Assembly (NCBI GenBank): GCA_903844215.1
Contig: CAIMSP010000111.1
Span: 27,597-91,596, forward strand
DNA from: an uncultured beta proteobacterium
GTDB lineage: Bacteria; Pseudomonadota; Gammaproteobacteria; Burkholderiales; Burkholderiaceae_C
Reading direction: 5' to 3'
DNA length: 64,000 nt
Every line of letters starts with the position of its first letter. Position 1 is the stretch's first letter. The notes under the pieces are model-generated. The model was not told where the DNA came from. It searched no databases and saw only the letters and a list, made by a program, of their open reading frames with translations. The translations under genes and the position numbers were made by a program. Shown here in pieces: positions 53,286 to 64,000 of the stretch.

Positions 53286-55625
53286 TCAGCCGACGGCCAG
53301 GGCCTTGTACACCCCGCAGCCGATGTAGAAATCGTCCAACTGCAGCACGAAGGACATCTTGGTTTGGACCCGACCGGTGGTCGGATTGGTGATCGCGTAT
53401 TCGACCCAGCCCGGCCCCTGCGCCGCCTGATTCACGATGGCCCGTGTCAGTCCGTCGCCATCAATTCCCGGCACGTCCTGCACCCGCGTGCCGACCTTGG
53501 CGGGGTTGCCGGCAAACGCGAGATAGGTTCCCCGGCTGTCGAGCACAAAGACATACATGTCGCGATCATGAAAATCATTGGCCACATTCGTCAGACCGCG
53601 CAGGTAGGCATCACGCGATGCGCACTCCGGGCGCTGCTCAAGCGCGCGCTCCACCAGTGACTGGGCTTCACCCGCGATGCCTTGCAGCAGTTTGAAAGAA
53701 CTGATCGCCTGCGACAAGGAGCCCGCCTGATCTTCCAGGCCCTTGGACTGGCTCACGGCGCGTTCCACCATCTGGGCATTTTGCTGGGTGATTTGGTCGA
53801 GCTCGGCCACCGCAGCCGAGATTTCAGACAGGCCGGTGCTCTGTTCGGCACTGGCCGCAGAGATCCTGGAAATGCTGGCGGAAACACCGCGCACGCCGGT
53901 CACGATCTCCGTCATCCGGTCCCCGGCCGAGCGGATGCGAGCGACGCTGGCTTCAACCTGGGACGAGGACGCCTGGATCAGGCCACGGATTTCACGCGCG
54001 CTGGCAGCCGAGCGCTGCGCCAGTGAGCGCACCTCGGTCGCCACCACGGCAAATCCGCGCCCCTGCTCCCCCGCGCGGGCCGCTTCCACCGCCGCATTCA
54101 GTGCCAGGATGTTGGTCTGAAAAGCCAGGCCGTCAATCACGCCGATGATTTCATTCATCCTGTGCGCGCTGGACTGGATCGCCTCCACCGAAGCGACGGA
54201 TGCCGTCATCGACTGCGCGCCCGATTCGGCGATGTCGCGCACGCTGATGGCCTGGCTGTCCACATCGGCGGCGGTCTGGGCATTTTGTTGCACCGTCGCG
54301 GCCAGCTCGCGCACGCTGGCGGCGGTTTGCTCCAGATTGGCGGCCTGTTGCTCGGTGCGATCAGACAAGTCGCGGCTGCCCGCGCTCAGGTCGCGCCCCA
54401 CATTGGCCACCAGGGCCGCCTCGCTGCCGACGGCGGCCACCATGGCCGACACGTTGACGACCATGCGCCGCAGCAGCAGCGCCAGGTCGCCGATTTCGTC
54501 CTTGGCGCGCACGTTGCTAGTCACGCGCAAGTTGCCGCAGGCGATCTGGTCCATGGCGTAGTGCAGTCGGCTCAGGTCGATTCTGAAGCTCTTGTACAAG
54601 CTCGTGAGCAGGTACATCAACACCATGAAGCCAAAAATGGCCCAGGCCAGCAGCCCGCCGCGCAGCCATGCCAAAGCATGCGCACGCTGCGTCAGACGCG
54701 CCTCCAAGTGCTCGCTCATCCGGCCCTGCGCTGACAGCATGGCGTCAACCGCCACGCTGCCCGCAGCAAAGTAGTTTGCCGCGTTTCTTGCCTGACTCGC
54801 GTCAGCCGCGAAGGCCTGCGTTGCCAGCGCCATGAAGCGCTCCGCCGCGCGCGCCGCCGCATCCAGGCCCGGGTCTGATTCGCCCAGAGCCAGCAGCCGC
54901 TCCTGTCCCAAACGCATGTCGGAGAGTGCATCGAGCAAGGGCTCGAAGCGCACCCGCATGGCCGCATCGGCGCCCGGGTCGATCGGTGGCTTGGCAAGCA
55001 AACCGGCCCCGGCCGCGCGCAGTTGCGCGATCTGTTCGCTCCATTGAATCGTGCGCACCAGCACCATGCCAGCCAGCGAATTGGCCGCCGGATCCGGGTC
55101 GTAGAGCAGACCGGAGGCGCCGCCAAGGAGGGCAACAAACTGGCGCAGATCACGCACCAGTTCGCTGTGCAATTTGAAGCTGGCCCGCGCGTCGCCGCTT
55201 TGGCTCGCGCCCGCAAGACGCTGCAGGCGCTGCACCAGGGGTTGCCAGGCACTAATCAGGTCGAACGAGGTCGCGCTGCTGAGTGCCAGCGAAGTCTCTG
55301 CGGCGGCGCGATCCAGCGCGGCACGCGTGCTGACCAACTCCGGCTGAACCTCGGTGCTGCCCGCGAGCAGGACGTTGGCTTGCCCCCTGTGCCTTTGCAC
55401 TTGGAGCAGCACTTGCATGGCTGGGCGAAGCACGGCCAGCCCCTGAATTTGCGCGCGCGCAGCGTCGAGTTCCAAAGCCTGGTGCTGCAGCACCAGGGTG
55501 TTCAGAATCAGTAGCGGGAGCAGAACGAGGCTCACCAGAACGCCGAGTTTGGTCGAAAACCGCAGTTGTCGCGCCAGCCAGATGCCCAGTTTCCAAATAC
55601 CCAGTTGCTCGCTGTTTGAATTCAT
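53286..55625 (-). CDS. methyl-accepting chemotaxis protein with cytoplasmic C-terminal Cache domain
   Basis: A 779-residue chemoreceptor. Segments: TM1 about 26-47, periplasmic four-helix-like sensor about 48-315 ([14 protein letters not shown], nitrate-sensor-like), TM2 about 318-340, HAMP about 340-395 ([15 protein letters not shown]), signalling domain with hairpin [41 protein letters not shown] near 500, and after residue about 645 a single Cache-type domain ([36 protein letters not shown]). The Cache domain would be cytoplasmic, an unusual placement. ATG at 55625. Confidence 0.92.
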   Translation of the reverse strand: MNSNSEQLGIWKLGIWLARQLRFSTKLGVLVSLVLLPLLILNTLVLQHQALELDAARAQIQGLAVLRPAMQVLLQVQRHRGQANVLLAGSTEVQPELVSTRAALDRAAAETSLALSSATSFDLISAWQPLVQRLQRLAGASQSGDARASFKLHSELVRDLRQFVALLGGASGLLYDPDPAANSLAGMVLVRTIQWSEQIAQLRAAGAGLLAKPPIDPGADAAMRVRFEPLLDALSDMRLGQERLLALGESDPGLDAAARAAERFMALATQAFAADASQARNAANYFAAGSVAVDAMLSAQGRMSEHLEARLTQRAHALAWLRGGLLAWAIFGFMVLMYLLTSLYKSFRIDLSRLHYAMDQIACGNLRVTSNVRAKDEIGDLALLLRRMVVNVSAMVAAVGSEAALVANVGRDLSAGSRDLSDRTEQQAANLEQTAASVRELAATVQQNAQTAADVDSQAISVRDIAESGAQSMTASVASVEAIQSSAHRMNEIIGVIDGLAFQTNILALNAAVEAARAGEQGRGFAVVATEVRSLAQRSAASAREIRGLIQASSSQVEASVARIRSAGDRMTEIVTGVRGVSASISRISAASAEQSTGLSEISAAVAELDQITQQNAQMVERAVSQSKGLEDQAGSLSQAISSFKLLQGIAGEAQSLVERALEQRPECASRDAYLRGLTNVANDFHDRDMYVFVLDSRGTYLAFAGNPAKVGTRVQDVPGIDGDGLTRAIVNQAAQGPGWVEYAITNPTTGRVQTKMSFVLQLDDFYIGCGVYKALAVG

Positions 55626-55750
55626 CCGGCGCTCCAAAATAGGCGCTGACCAAGCCTTCGGGCCGGCAGCGCGGATTACATCAAATCATCAAGGCGGGCG
55701 CGCCTGCCGTGCGCGGCCGACTTTGGTCCCAGGCAAATCGGCGCCAACCG

Positions 55751-56191
55751 CTAACCCAGCGCGTCGTTCACCTGATCGTGAAATTCAGCCAGGCTGACGG
55801 CGGCGCCGATCTCGCGCGGCAGCGCGTCGCGCACCGAGAACACCCCCAGAATTTTGGAGCCGACACCGACGATGGGCAGGTGGCGAAAGCCGCGCTCGAT
55901 CATGATCAGCACGGCGTCGGAAACCAGCGTCTCGGGCGGCACGCAATAGGGACTTCGGGTCATGACGTCGGCAACCTGCGTCTTTTGCGGATCGAGCGCC
56001 TTGGCCAGCACGCGCGTCATCAGGTCACGCTCGGTCACGATGCCCAGCAATGCCGTGGCCGGGTCCACGATCAGCACGCTGCCGCAGTTGGCCTTGGTCA
56101 TGACGCAAGCCGCCTCCCAGATGCTGGCGTGTGGCCCCAGGCTGATCACATGCCGTTGCGACATGGATTGAAAAACGGTACGTTCAGGCAT
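55751..56191 (-). CDS. tandem CBS-domain protein
   Basis: A 146-residue Bateman module. First CBS about 5-60 (SIWEAACVMTKANCGSVLIVDPATALLGIVTERD), second about 75-130 (VSDAVLIMIERGFRHLPIVG...LGVFSVRD). Paralogue of the gene at 9936-10358. The ATG at 56191 has AAAGGGG 8 nt upstream, so I prefer it to the frame extending to 56245. Sits between a chemoreceptor and an oxidoreductase operon on the same strand; could sense adenylates for either. Confidence 0.87.
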   Translation of the reverse strand: MPERTVFQSMSQRHVISLGPHASIWEAACVMTKANCGSVLIVDPATALLGIVTERDLMTRVLAKALDPQKTQVADVMTRSPYCVPPETLVSDAVLIMIERGFRHLPIVGVGSKILGVFSVRDALPREIGAAVSLAEFHDQVNDALG

Positions 56192-56247
56192 GGTGCGGCC
56201 CCTTTCAATTTGCAAAAAAATTCCGACTCTCGGTTGCGCTCCCAACT

Positions 56248-57303
56248 TCAGCGCAACGAGGCATTGATTCTGTCCAGCGCCTTCGATCCCGGGCAGAGCA
56301 CGTTCGCCTCCAGCGTGTTGAGCGGCTTGTCGCTGGTGTTGAGCGCCGTGTGCAAATCGGTTGCCAGTGAATCGATGTAGAGCAGGCCCGTGACCACCTC
56401 GCCGCGCGCTTGGTGCGTCTGCATATAGCTCATGGCAGCGTAGCGGTCGGTGGGGTCGTAGTCGGTGTGCAGCTTGCGCAGGCGCAAGGTGGAGCCGTCG
56501 TGCTGCTGCACGTCCACCACTTCACCCGCCGCGTACTGGGTCGTGATTTCGTCCCGCGTGGTGATGAAATCGATGCGACTCACGGCGTCGTTGTGCTGGC
56601 GCACATAGTCGTAGCTCTTGGTGCTGCCACCGTGGTTGTTGAAGGTCACGCAGGGACTGATGACGTCGATGAAAGCCGCGCCGCCGTGCGCCATCGCGCC
56701 CTTGATCAGCGGCACGAGTTGCTCCTTGTCGCCGGAAAAACTGCGCGCCACATAGGTCGCACCAAGCTGCAGCGCCAGCGCCACCAGATCCACCGGCGAG
56801 TCGCTGTTGATCACGCCCTTCTTGCTCTTGGAGCCGCGATCGGCCGTGGCCGAGAACTGCCCCTTGGTCAGGCCATAGACGCCATTGTTTTCCACGATGT
56901 AGCACATGCGCACGCCGCGGCGCATGGCGTTGGCGAACTGCCCCAGGCCGATCGAGGCCGAGTCGCCGTCGCCGGACACGCCCAGATACAACAGATCGCG
57001 GTTCGCCAGGTTCGCACCCGTGAGCGCCGAAGGCATGCGGCCGTGCACGGTGTTGAAGCCATGCGAGGCGCCGAGGAAATAGTCGGGGGTCTTGGAACTG
57101 CAGCCGATGCCCGAGAGCTTGGCCACGCGGTGCGGTTCGATGTCGAGTTCCCAGCAGGCCTGGATGATCGCGGCCGAAATCGAGTCGTGACCGCAGCCCG
57201 CGCACAGCGTGGAGATGCGGCCTTCGTAATCGCGCCGGGTGTAGCCAACCTTGTTCGTGGTCAGCGTGGGATGGTGCAGCCGGGGTTTGGCGATGTAGGT
57301 CAT
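56248..57303 (-). CDS. korB: 2-oxoacid:ferredoxin oxidoreductase, beta subunit (KorB-like)
   Basis: Thiamine-pyrophosphate subunit of an OFOR, 351 residues. Seen: CAGCGHDSISAA and GIGCSSKTPDYF (cluster ligands), VSGDGDSASIGLGQFANAMRR and ENNGVYGLTKGQFSAT (TPP/Mg binding GDGD...NNG), and the fourth Cys in VISPCVTFNNHGG. The enzyme oxidatively decarboxylates a 2-oxoacid, probably 2-oxoglutarate, reducing ferredoxin. ATG at 57303 overlaps the alpha-subunit stop (ATGA). Substrate inferred from similarity to KorAB systems. Confidence 0.92.
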   Translation of the reverse strand: MTYIAKPRLHHPTLTTNKVGYTRRDYEGRISTLCAGCGHDSISAAIIQACWELDIEPHRVAKLSGIGCSSKTPDYFLGASHGFNTVHGRMPSALTGANLANRDLLYLGVSGDGDSASIGLGQFANAMRRGVRMCYIVENNGVYGLTKGQFSATADRGSKSKKGVINSDSPVDLVALALQLGATYVARSFSGDKEQLVPLIKGAMAHGGAAFIDVISPCVTFNNHGGSTKSYDYVRQHNDAVSRIDFITTRDEITTQYAAGEVVDVQQHDGSTLRLRKLHTDYDPTDRYAAMSYMQTHQARGEVVTGLLYIDSLATDLHTALNTSDKPLNTLEANVLCPGSKALDRINASLR

Positions 57304-59138
57304 GCGAGCTCCTTGGGCTGTTGCGGTGCTGCGCTCTTGCGCGCACTTTCGCGAATGGCGTTGGCGATGAAGCGCGCTGTGATCGGCGTGCCGTCGTAGT
57401 GCAGCACCCGCACCAGCTGCGCCGGGTTGATGTCGAGTTCGTTCACGATCATCGAGTGCATCTGCGCGTCGCGGTTTTGTTCGACCACAAACACCTTGTC
57501 GTGCGCGGCGATGAAATCGTCCACCGATTGCGGGAACGGAAACGCCTGCAGGCGCATCGCGTCCAGGTGCACGCCCTCGACTTCGAGCACATCCAGCGCC
57601 TCGCGCATGGCGGGCGCCGTGGAGCCGAAATAGATCACGCCCAGTTTCGTGGCCTGCTGTGCTTTGCGCAGCAGCGGCTGCGGCACCAGGTCGGCGGCGG
57701 TTTTGAATTTCTTTAGCAGCCGCTCCATGTTGTAGATGTAGTCCGGGCCGCGCTCGGAATACTGGGCGTAGGGGTTGCGCGTGGTGCCGCGGGTGAAGTA
57801 CGCGCCCTTGCTCGGGTGCGTGCCGGGCAAGGTGCGCCAGGGAATGCCGTCGCCGTCCACGTCCTTGTAGCGGCCGAAGTCCTTGCCGGCCTCGAGCTCT
57901 TCGGCGGTCATGACCTTGCCAATGTCGTACTTCTTCGTGTCGTCCCAGGCAAAGGGTTTGCACAAACGCTGGTTCATACCGATATCCAGATCGGTCATGA
58001 CGAAGATCGGCGTCTGCAAACGGTCGGCCAGATCCAGCGCCGCCGCCGAATGCGTGAAGCACTCGTAGGGGTCCTGCGGAAACAGCAGCACGTGCTTGGT
58101 GTCGCCGTGCGAAGCGTAGGCGCAGGAGATCAGATCGGCCTGCTGCGTGCGCGTGGGCATGCCGGTGGAAGGGCCACCGCGCTGCACATTGATGATGGTC
58201 ACCGGGATCTCGGCGAAATAGGCCAGGCCGATGAACTCGGTCATGAGCGAGACGCCCGGACCCGAGGTCGCAGTAAACGCCCGCGCGCCGTTCCAGCCCG
58301 CGCCCACGACCATGCCGATGGAGGCCAGTTCGTCTTCGGCCTGCACGATGGCAAAGTTGTGCTGTCCCGTGGCCGGGTCCACGCGAAACTTCTCGCAGTA
58401 TTTCTGGAACGCCTCGGGCACCGAGGTCGAGGGCGTGATCGGATACCAGGCGGCCACGGTGGCGCCGCCATACACCAGACCCAGCGCGGCGGCCGAGTTG
58501 CCGTCGGTGAAGATCTGATCGCCCACCTTGTCGGAGCGGCGCACGCGAATGCCCAGCGGCGCGTCCAGATGCTCCTTGACGAAGTTGCGCCCCAGATGCA
58601 GTGCCTGGATGTTCGAGTCCAGCAAGCGCTCCTTGCCCTTGTAGGTTTCGGCAAACAGCGTCTCGAACACCTCGGCCTCGACGTCGAGCAGCACCGACAG
58701 CGCGCCCACGTAGATGATGTTCTTGAACAGCTGGCGCTGACGCGGGTCGGAATACGCGGCATTGCTGATCTCGGTCAGCGGCATGCCGATGGTGTGCACG
58801 TCCTTGCGGAATTTGGACTCGGGAATGGGCCTTGTGCTGTCGTAGAACAGGTAACCGCCGGGCTCGACCTCGGCCAGATCGGCGTCCCAGGTCTGCGGGT
58901 TCATGGCGACCAACATGTCCACGCCGCCGCGGCGTCCGTGGTAGCCCTTTTCGCAGACGCGCGCTTCGTACCAGGTCGGCATGCCCTGGATGTTGCTGGG
59001 GAAGATGTTGCGCGGGCTCACCGGCACGCCCATGCGCATCACCGCCTTGGAGAACAGCTCGTTGGCCGAAGCCGAGCCCGAGCCGTTGACGTTGGCGAAC
59101 TTGATGACGAAATCATTGATGGCTTCGATGCGCTTCAT
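57300..59138 (-). CDS. korA: 2-oxoacid:ferredoxin oxidoreductase, fused gamma-alpha subunit (KorA-like)
   Basis: A 612-residue fusion. Residues 1 to about 190: gamma domain (FANVNGSGSASANELF, EKGYHGRRGGVDMLVAMNP). About 200 onward: alpha/POR N domain (TDGNSAAALGLVYGGATVAAWYPITPSTS), the arginine-bearing GPGVSLMTEFIGLAYFAEIP, and PTRTQQADL. The C-terminal part contacts CoA and the 2-oxoacid. Fusion of gamma to alpha is normal for KorA-type OFORs. Overlaps both neighbours by ATGA, so the three genes form one tight operon. Confidence 0.92.
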   Translation of the reverse strand: MKRIEAINDFVIKFANVNGSGSASANELFSKAVMRMGVPVSPRNIFPSNIQGMPTWYEARVCEKGYHGRRGGVDMLVAMNPQTWDADLAEVEPGGYLFYDSTRPIPESKFRKDVHTIGMPLTEISNAAYSDPRQRQLFKNIIYVGALSVLLDVEAEVFETLFAETYKGKERLLDSNIQALHLGRNFVKEHLDAPLGIRVRRSDKVGDQIFTDGNSAAALGLVYGGATVAAWYPITPSTSVPEAFQKYCEKFRVDPATGQHNFAIVQAEDELASIGMVVGAGWNGARAFTATSGPGVSLMTEFIGLAYFAEIPVTIINVQRGGPSTGMPTRTQQADLISCAYASHGDTKHVLLFPQDPYECFTHSAAALDLADRLQTPIFVMTDLDIGMNQRLCKPFAWDDTKKYDIGKVMTAEELEAGKDFGRYKDVDGDGIPWRTLPGTHPSKGAYFTRGTTRNPYAQYSERGPDYIYNMERLLKKFKTAADLVPQPLLRKAQQATKLGVIYFGSTAPAMREALDVLEVEGVHLDAMRLQAFPFPQSVDDFIAAHDKVFVVEQNRDAQMHSMIVNELDINPAQLVRVLHYDGTPITARFIANAIRESARKSAAPQQPKELA

Positions 59139-60976
59139 GCTGTTACCTTCCGGGCGTCACGGCAGCCGGAACCGGCTTGCGTGGTGTTCAACAAATATTT
59201 CTGCATGTCCCAGGCGCCGGTCGGGCAACGCTCGGCGCACAGTCCGCAGTGCAGGCAGACGTCCTCGTCCTTGACCATGACGCGCCCGGTCTTGAGATCG
59301 CCCGACACATACAGCGCCTGCTCCAGGTGCTGCGCCGGCGCCTTCAGTCGCGTGCGCAAATCCGCCTCATCGCCGTTCGCGGTGAAGGTGATGCAGTCCA
59401 TCGGGCAGATGTCCACGCAAGCGTCGCACTCGATGCAGGTGTCGCGGTTGAACACCGTCTGCACGTCGCAGTTCAGGCAGCGACTGGCCTCCTTGAAGGC
59501 GGTCGCCGCATCAAAGCCCAGTTCCACCTCCACGCGGATGTTGGCCAGCGCCACTTCGGCCGCTGCCCACGGCACCTTGAAGCGCTCGTCGTTGGACACG
59601 TCGTTGTGATAGCTCCACTCGTGGATGCCCATTTTTTGCGACATCAACTTGGTCAGAGGTTCAGGCCGAACCGCCACCGATTCGCCGTGCACGAAGCGGT
59701 CGATCGACACCGCCGCCTCATGCCCCTGGGCCACGGCGGTGATGATGTTCTTCGGACCAAAGGCCGCATCGCCGCCGAAGAACACCTTGGCAACGGTGGA
59801 CTGAAAGGTGTCGGCGCCCAGCACCGGCAGACCCCATTTGTCGAACTCGATGCCGGACTCGCGCTCGATCCAGGGAAAGGAGTTTTCCTGACCCACGGCC
59901 ACCAGCACCTCGTCGCAGGCAAAGAACACGTCGGGTGCGCCGGTGGGCACCAGGCTGCGCCGACCCTTGGCGTCATAAACGGCGCTGACCACTTCAAACG
60001 TCATGCCAGTGAGCTTGCCATTCTCATGCTCGAAACTCTTGGGCACGTGGAAGTTGACGATCGGTATGCCTTCGTGCACCGCGTCTTCCTTCTCCCAGGG
60101 CGAGGCCTTCATTTCCTCGAAACCGCTGCGCACGATCACCTTCACGTCCGAGCCGCCCAGGCGCCGCGCCGAGCGGCAGCAGTCCATGGCGGTGTTGCCC
60201 CCGCCCAGCACGATCACCCGTGGCGGCACGCTGGTGATATGGCCAAACGAGACCGAAGCCAGCCAGTCGATGCCGATGTGGATATGCGCTGCCGCTTCCT
60301 TGCGCCCCGGCACTTCCAGGTCGCGCCCGCGCGGCGCACCGCAACCGACAAAAACCGCGTCATAACCTTGTTGCAGCAAGGCCTGCATGGAATCCACGCG
60401 CTGGCCGCTCTTGAACTCCACGCCCAGGTCCAGGATGTAGCCGGTCTCTTCGTCGATCACCGACTCGGGCAAGCGAAAGCGCGGAATCTGCGAGCGGATG
60501 AAACCACCCGCCTTGGCTTCGCCGTCGAACACCGTCACCTGGTAACCCAGGGGCGTGAGGTCGCGCGCCACCGTGAGCGAGGCCGGGCCCGCGCCCACGC
60601 AGGCGATGCGCTTGCCATTGGACGCGGCCACCTTGGGCATGCGCGCCTTGACGTCGTCCTTGTGGTCGGCGGCGACGCGCTTCAAGCGGCAGATCGCCAC
60701 CGGTTCGGGCTTGTCGCCGTTGTTCTCCTCGACCCGGCCACGCCGACAGGCCGGTTCACAGGGGCGGTCGCAGGTGCGACCCAGGACGCCGGGGAAGACG
60801 TTCGAGACCCAGTTGATCATGTAGGCGTCGCTGTAGCGACCCTGACCGATCAATCGGATGTATTCGGGAACGGGGGTGTGGGCCGGACAGGCCCATTGGC
60901 AATCGACGACCTTGTGAAAGTACGTCGCTTGGGTGATGTTGGTGGGTTGCAAATCTGCCTCCTTAACCGATGCCAC
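59135..60976 (-). CDS. korC: GltD-like NAD(P)H-dependent Fe-S flavoprotein (KorC-like)
   Basis: A 613-residue electron-transfer protein. Segments: N-terminal GltD-type Fe-S region (CQWACPAHTPVPEYI, GRTCDRPCEPACRRG), FAD-binding RIACVGAGPASLTVARDL near 123, NAD(P)-binding VIVLGGGNTAMDCCRSA near 250, and a C-terminal pair of 4Fe-4S motifs (CIECDACVDICPMDCI, CLHCGLCAERCPTG). It would exchange electrons between ferredoxin and NAD(P)H. This resembles KorC of Thauera aromatica, which sits with KorAB. First gene of the operon, ATG at 60976. Confidence 0.88.
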   Translation of the reverse strand: MASVKEADLQPTNITQATYFHKVVDCQWACPAHTPVPEYIRLIGQGRYSDAYMINWVSNVFPGVLGRTCDRPCEPACRRGRVEENNGDKPEPVAICRLKRVAADHKDDVKARMPKVAASNGKRIACVGAGPASLTVARDLTPLGYQVTVFDGEAKAGGFIRSQIPRFRLPESVIDEETGYILDLGVEFKSGQRVDSMQALLQQGYDAVFVGCGAPRGRDLEVPGRKEAAAHIHIGIDWLASVSFGHITSVPPRVIVLGGGNTAMDCCRSARRLGGSDVKVIVRSGFEEMKASPWEKEDAVHEGIPIVNFHVPKSFEHENGKLTGMTFEVVSAVYDAKGRRSLVPTGAPDVFFACDEVLVAVGQENSFPWIERESGIEFDKWGLPVLGADTFQSTVAKVFFGGDAAFGPKNIITAVAQGHEAAVSIDRFVHGESVAVRPEPLTKLMSQKMGIHEWSYHNDVSNDERFKVPWAAAEVALANIRVEVELGFDAATAFKEASRCLNCDVQTVFNRDTCIECDACVDICPMDCITFTANGDEADLRTRLKAPAQHLEQALYVSGDLKTGRVMVKDEDVCLHCGLCAERCPTGAWDMQKYLLNTTQAGSGCRDARKVTA

Positions 60977-61041
60977 GCCAAAGCGGCGCAGCAGGTGGAT
61001 CGCAGTCTAAAGGCTATGCACCGCCCCGCGCCTAGGGCTAT

Positions 61042-61056
61042 CCCGCAAACTGCGGG
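61042..61056. terminator. hairpin CCCGCA-AAC-TGCGGG between VOC and oxidoreductase genes
   Basis: Perfect 6-bp GC-rich stem with 3-base loop, 46 bp after the VOC stop on the minus strand. No U-tract; it could be a weak terminator or lie in the leader of the kor-like operon. Confidence 0.35.
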
Positions 61057-61060
61057 TTCT

Positions 61061-61074
61061 CTGACCCACATCAA
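61061..61074 (-). promoter_or_regulatory. FNR/ANR-like site upstream of the kor-like operon
   Basis: Minus strand TTGAT-GTGG-GTCAG; left half is a perfect FNR half-site and the right matches 3 of 5 of ATCAA. It lies about 85-98 bp before the operon ATG. Oxygen-sensitive OFORs are plausible FNR targets. Confidence 0.35.
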
Positions 61075-61101
61075 GGAATTTTGCGAACCCGGGAAGCAGC
61101 T

Positions 61102-61590
<489 letters not shown>

Positions 61591-61600
61591 GCCATGACCC

Positions 61601-63649
<2,049 letters not shown>

Positions 63650-63791
63650 TTCCGGTCTCCTATTCGGGAATCAATTTGCTTGTTTTACGCAGCGGCGTGA
63701 AGTGCCACCAGGGTTGCGCGGGGCCACCATTCGTGAAGTCTTTGCGAGGGTGCAGCAGTTCTGCAATGTGCGGCGTCCGCGCTCTGAACCC

Positions 63792-63882
63792 GCAACAGGG
63801 CAGGGGCACCCGCCGTCGTTCGTGTCCCCCGCCCTTCGGTCTCCTCCTTGACCTCACTCTGGCGGGCACCCCACCCTGTTGC
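63792..63882. repeat. inverted repeat A/A' (imperfect, about 22 bp arms)
   Basis: A = 63792-63814 (GCAACAGGG-CA-GGGG-CA-CCCGCC) and A' = 63861-63882, whose reverse complement is GCAACAGGG-T-GGGG-TG-CCCGCC. 46 bases separate the arms, and they contain the left arm of repeat B. Confidence 0.6.
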
Positions 63883-63989
63883 TGCGCTTTGAAATCTCGC
63901 CCATTCGAGTCGGCGTGCCAACCCACCGGGGTCGGGCTGCCTGGGTGTTTTGCGCAGGTAAAGGAGGAGGCCGAAGGCCGGGGGACACG
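63821..63989. repeat. inverted repeat B/B' (34-bp arms, 31 matches)
   Basis: B = 63821-63854 starting CGTGTCCCCC and B' = 63956-63989 ending GGGGGACACG. Over the outer 29 positions 27 match, extended by a further partly matching 5. About 100 bases separate the arms, and they contain A'. The order A-B-A'-B' means the two hairpins cannot form together in a simple nested way. Confidence 0.7.
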
Positions 63990-64000
63990 GAGCAAAGCAC

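Larger units (their letters stand above)
63650..64000. other. gene-free 350-bp segment upstream of pccA
   Basis: No credible gene: small ORFs on both strands lack homology and plausible starts. The stretch up to about 63790 probably holds the pccA promoter and leader; I see no clear -10/-35. From 63792 to 63989 it is filled by two long interleaved inverted repeats, listed separately. Confidence 0.55.

Overview
The window looks like the chromosome of a betaproteobacterium of the Burkholderiales, most likely a Comamonadaceae member (Rhodoferax/Curvibacter/Acidovorax-like). The reasons are high GC with strong GC3 bias, dense ATGA/GTGA stop-start overlaps, a phasin plus intracellular PHB depolymerase, a glucokinase-RpiR fusion, the iscR-iscS-iscU-iscA-hscB-hscA-fdx order, a very large NAD-glutamate dehydrogenase, and a propionyl-CoA carboxylase gene followed by a VOC protein. 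I see no rRNA, tRNA, CRISPR array, insertion sequence or prophage. This is mostly a core-type chromosomal segment with a few odd islands.

Layout. 1-6031: a sugar-uptake and phosphorylation block, with a TonB-dependent receptor of the Xanthomonas/Caulobacter type (runs off the left edge) divergent from two tandem glucokinases, the second fused to an RpiR/HexR-like regulator; the 735-bp region between them carries HexR-like operators and unexplained repeats. 6019-9766: esterase, GNAT, glmM, folP on the minus strand. 9936-15881: CBS protein, NAD-GDH, MocA-like nucleotidyltransferase. 15990-21126: cytochrome c', then an HDOD-REC-GGDEF protein, a hybrid histidine kinase and a VF530 protein. 21205-29871: RIO kinase, GST, an ECF-sigma module with a DUF6249 protein, an S9 peptidase, a DnaQ/GIY-YIG nuclease, DUF599, a WrbA-like flavoprotein and pirin. 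29982-34697: LysR regulator, FAD oxidoreductase, then three RNA-modification genes (gluQ, trmB, pseudouridine synthase). 34709-39549: 2-hydroxyacid dehydrogenase, NhaD, PncB, nitroreductase, thioesterase.

39637-53272 holds two PHB genes, phasin (39778) and PHB depolymerase (51128), which share a TGC-N3-GCA operator-like motif. Between them lie dnaQ, the complete isc operon with an IscR-box-like site at its promoter, uvrB, a lipoprotein and an aromatic aminotransferase. An orphan soluble RsxB follows the depolymerase.

53286-63649 is all minus strand. In transcription order it reads: biotin-dependent acyl-CoA carboxylase alpha subunit, VOC protein, a three-gene 2-oxoacid:ferredoxin oxidoreductase operon with a GltD-like NAD(P)H/Fe-S flavoprotein (KorABC-like), a CBS protein, and a chemoreceptor with a cytoplasmic C-terminal Cache domain. 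The last 350 bp are gene-free and contain two interleaved long inverted repeats.

The strongest items for follow-up are the HexR-like sites with the Glk-RpiR fusion, the shared PHB-gene operators, the Lys/Ala/Pro tail on the depolymerase, the KorABC-like operon, and the interleaved repeats at the right edge.
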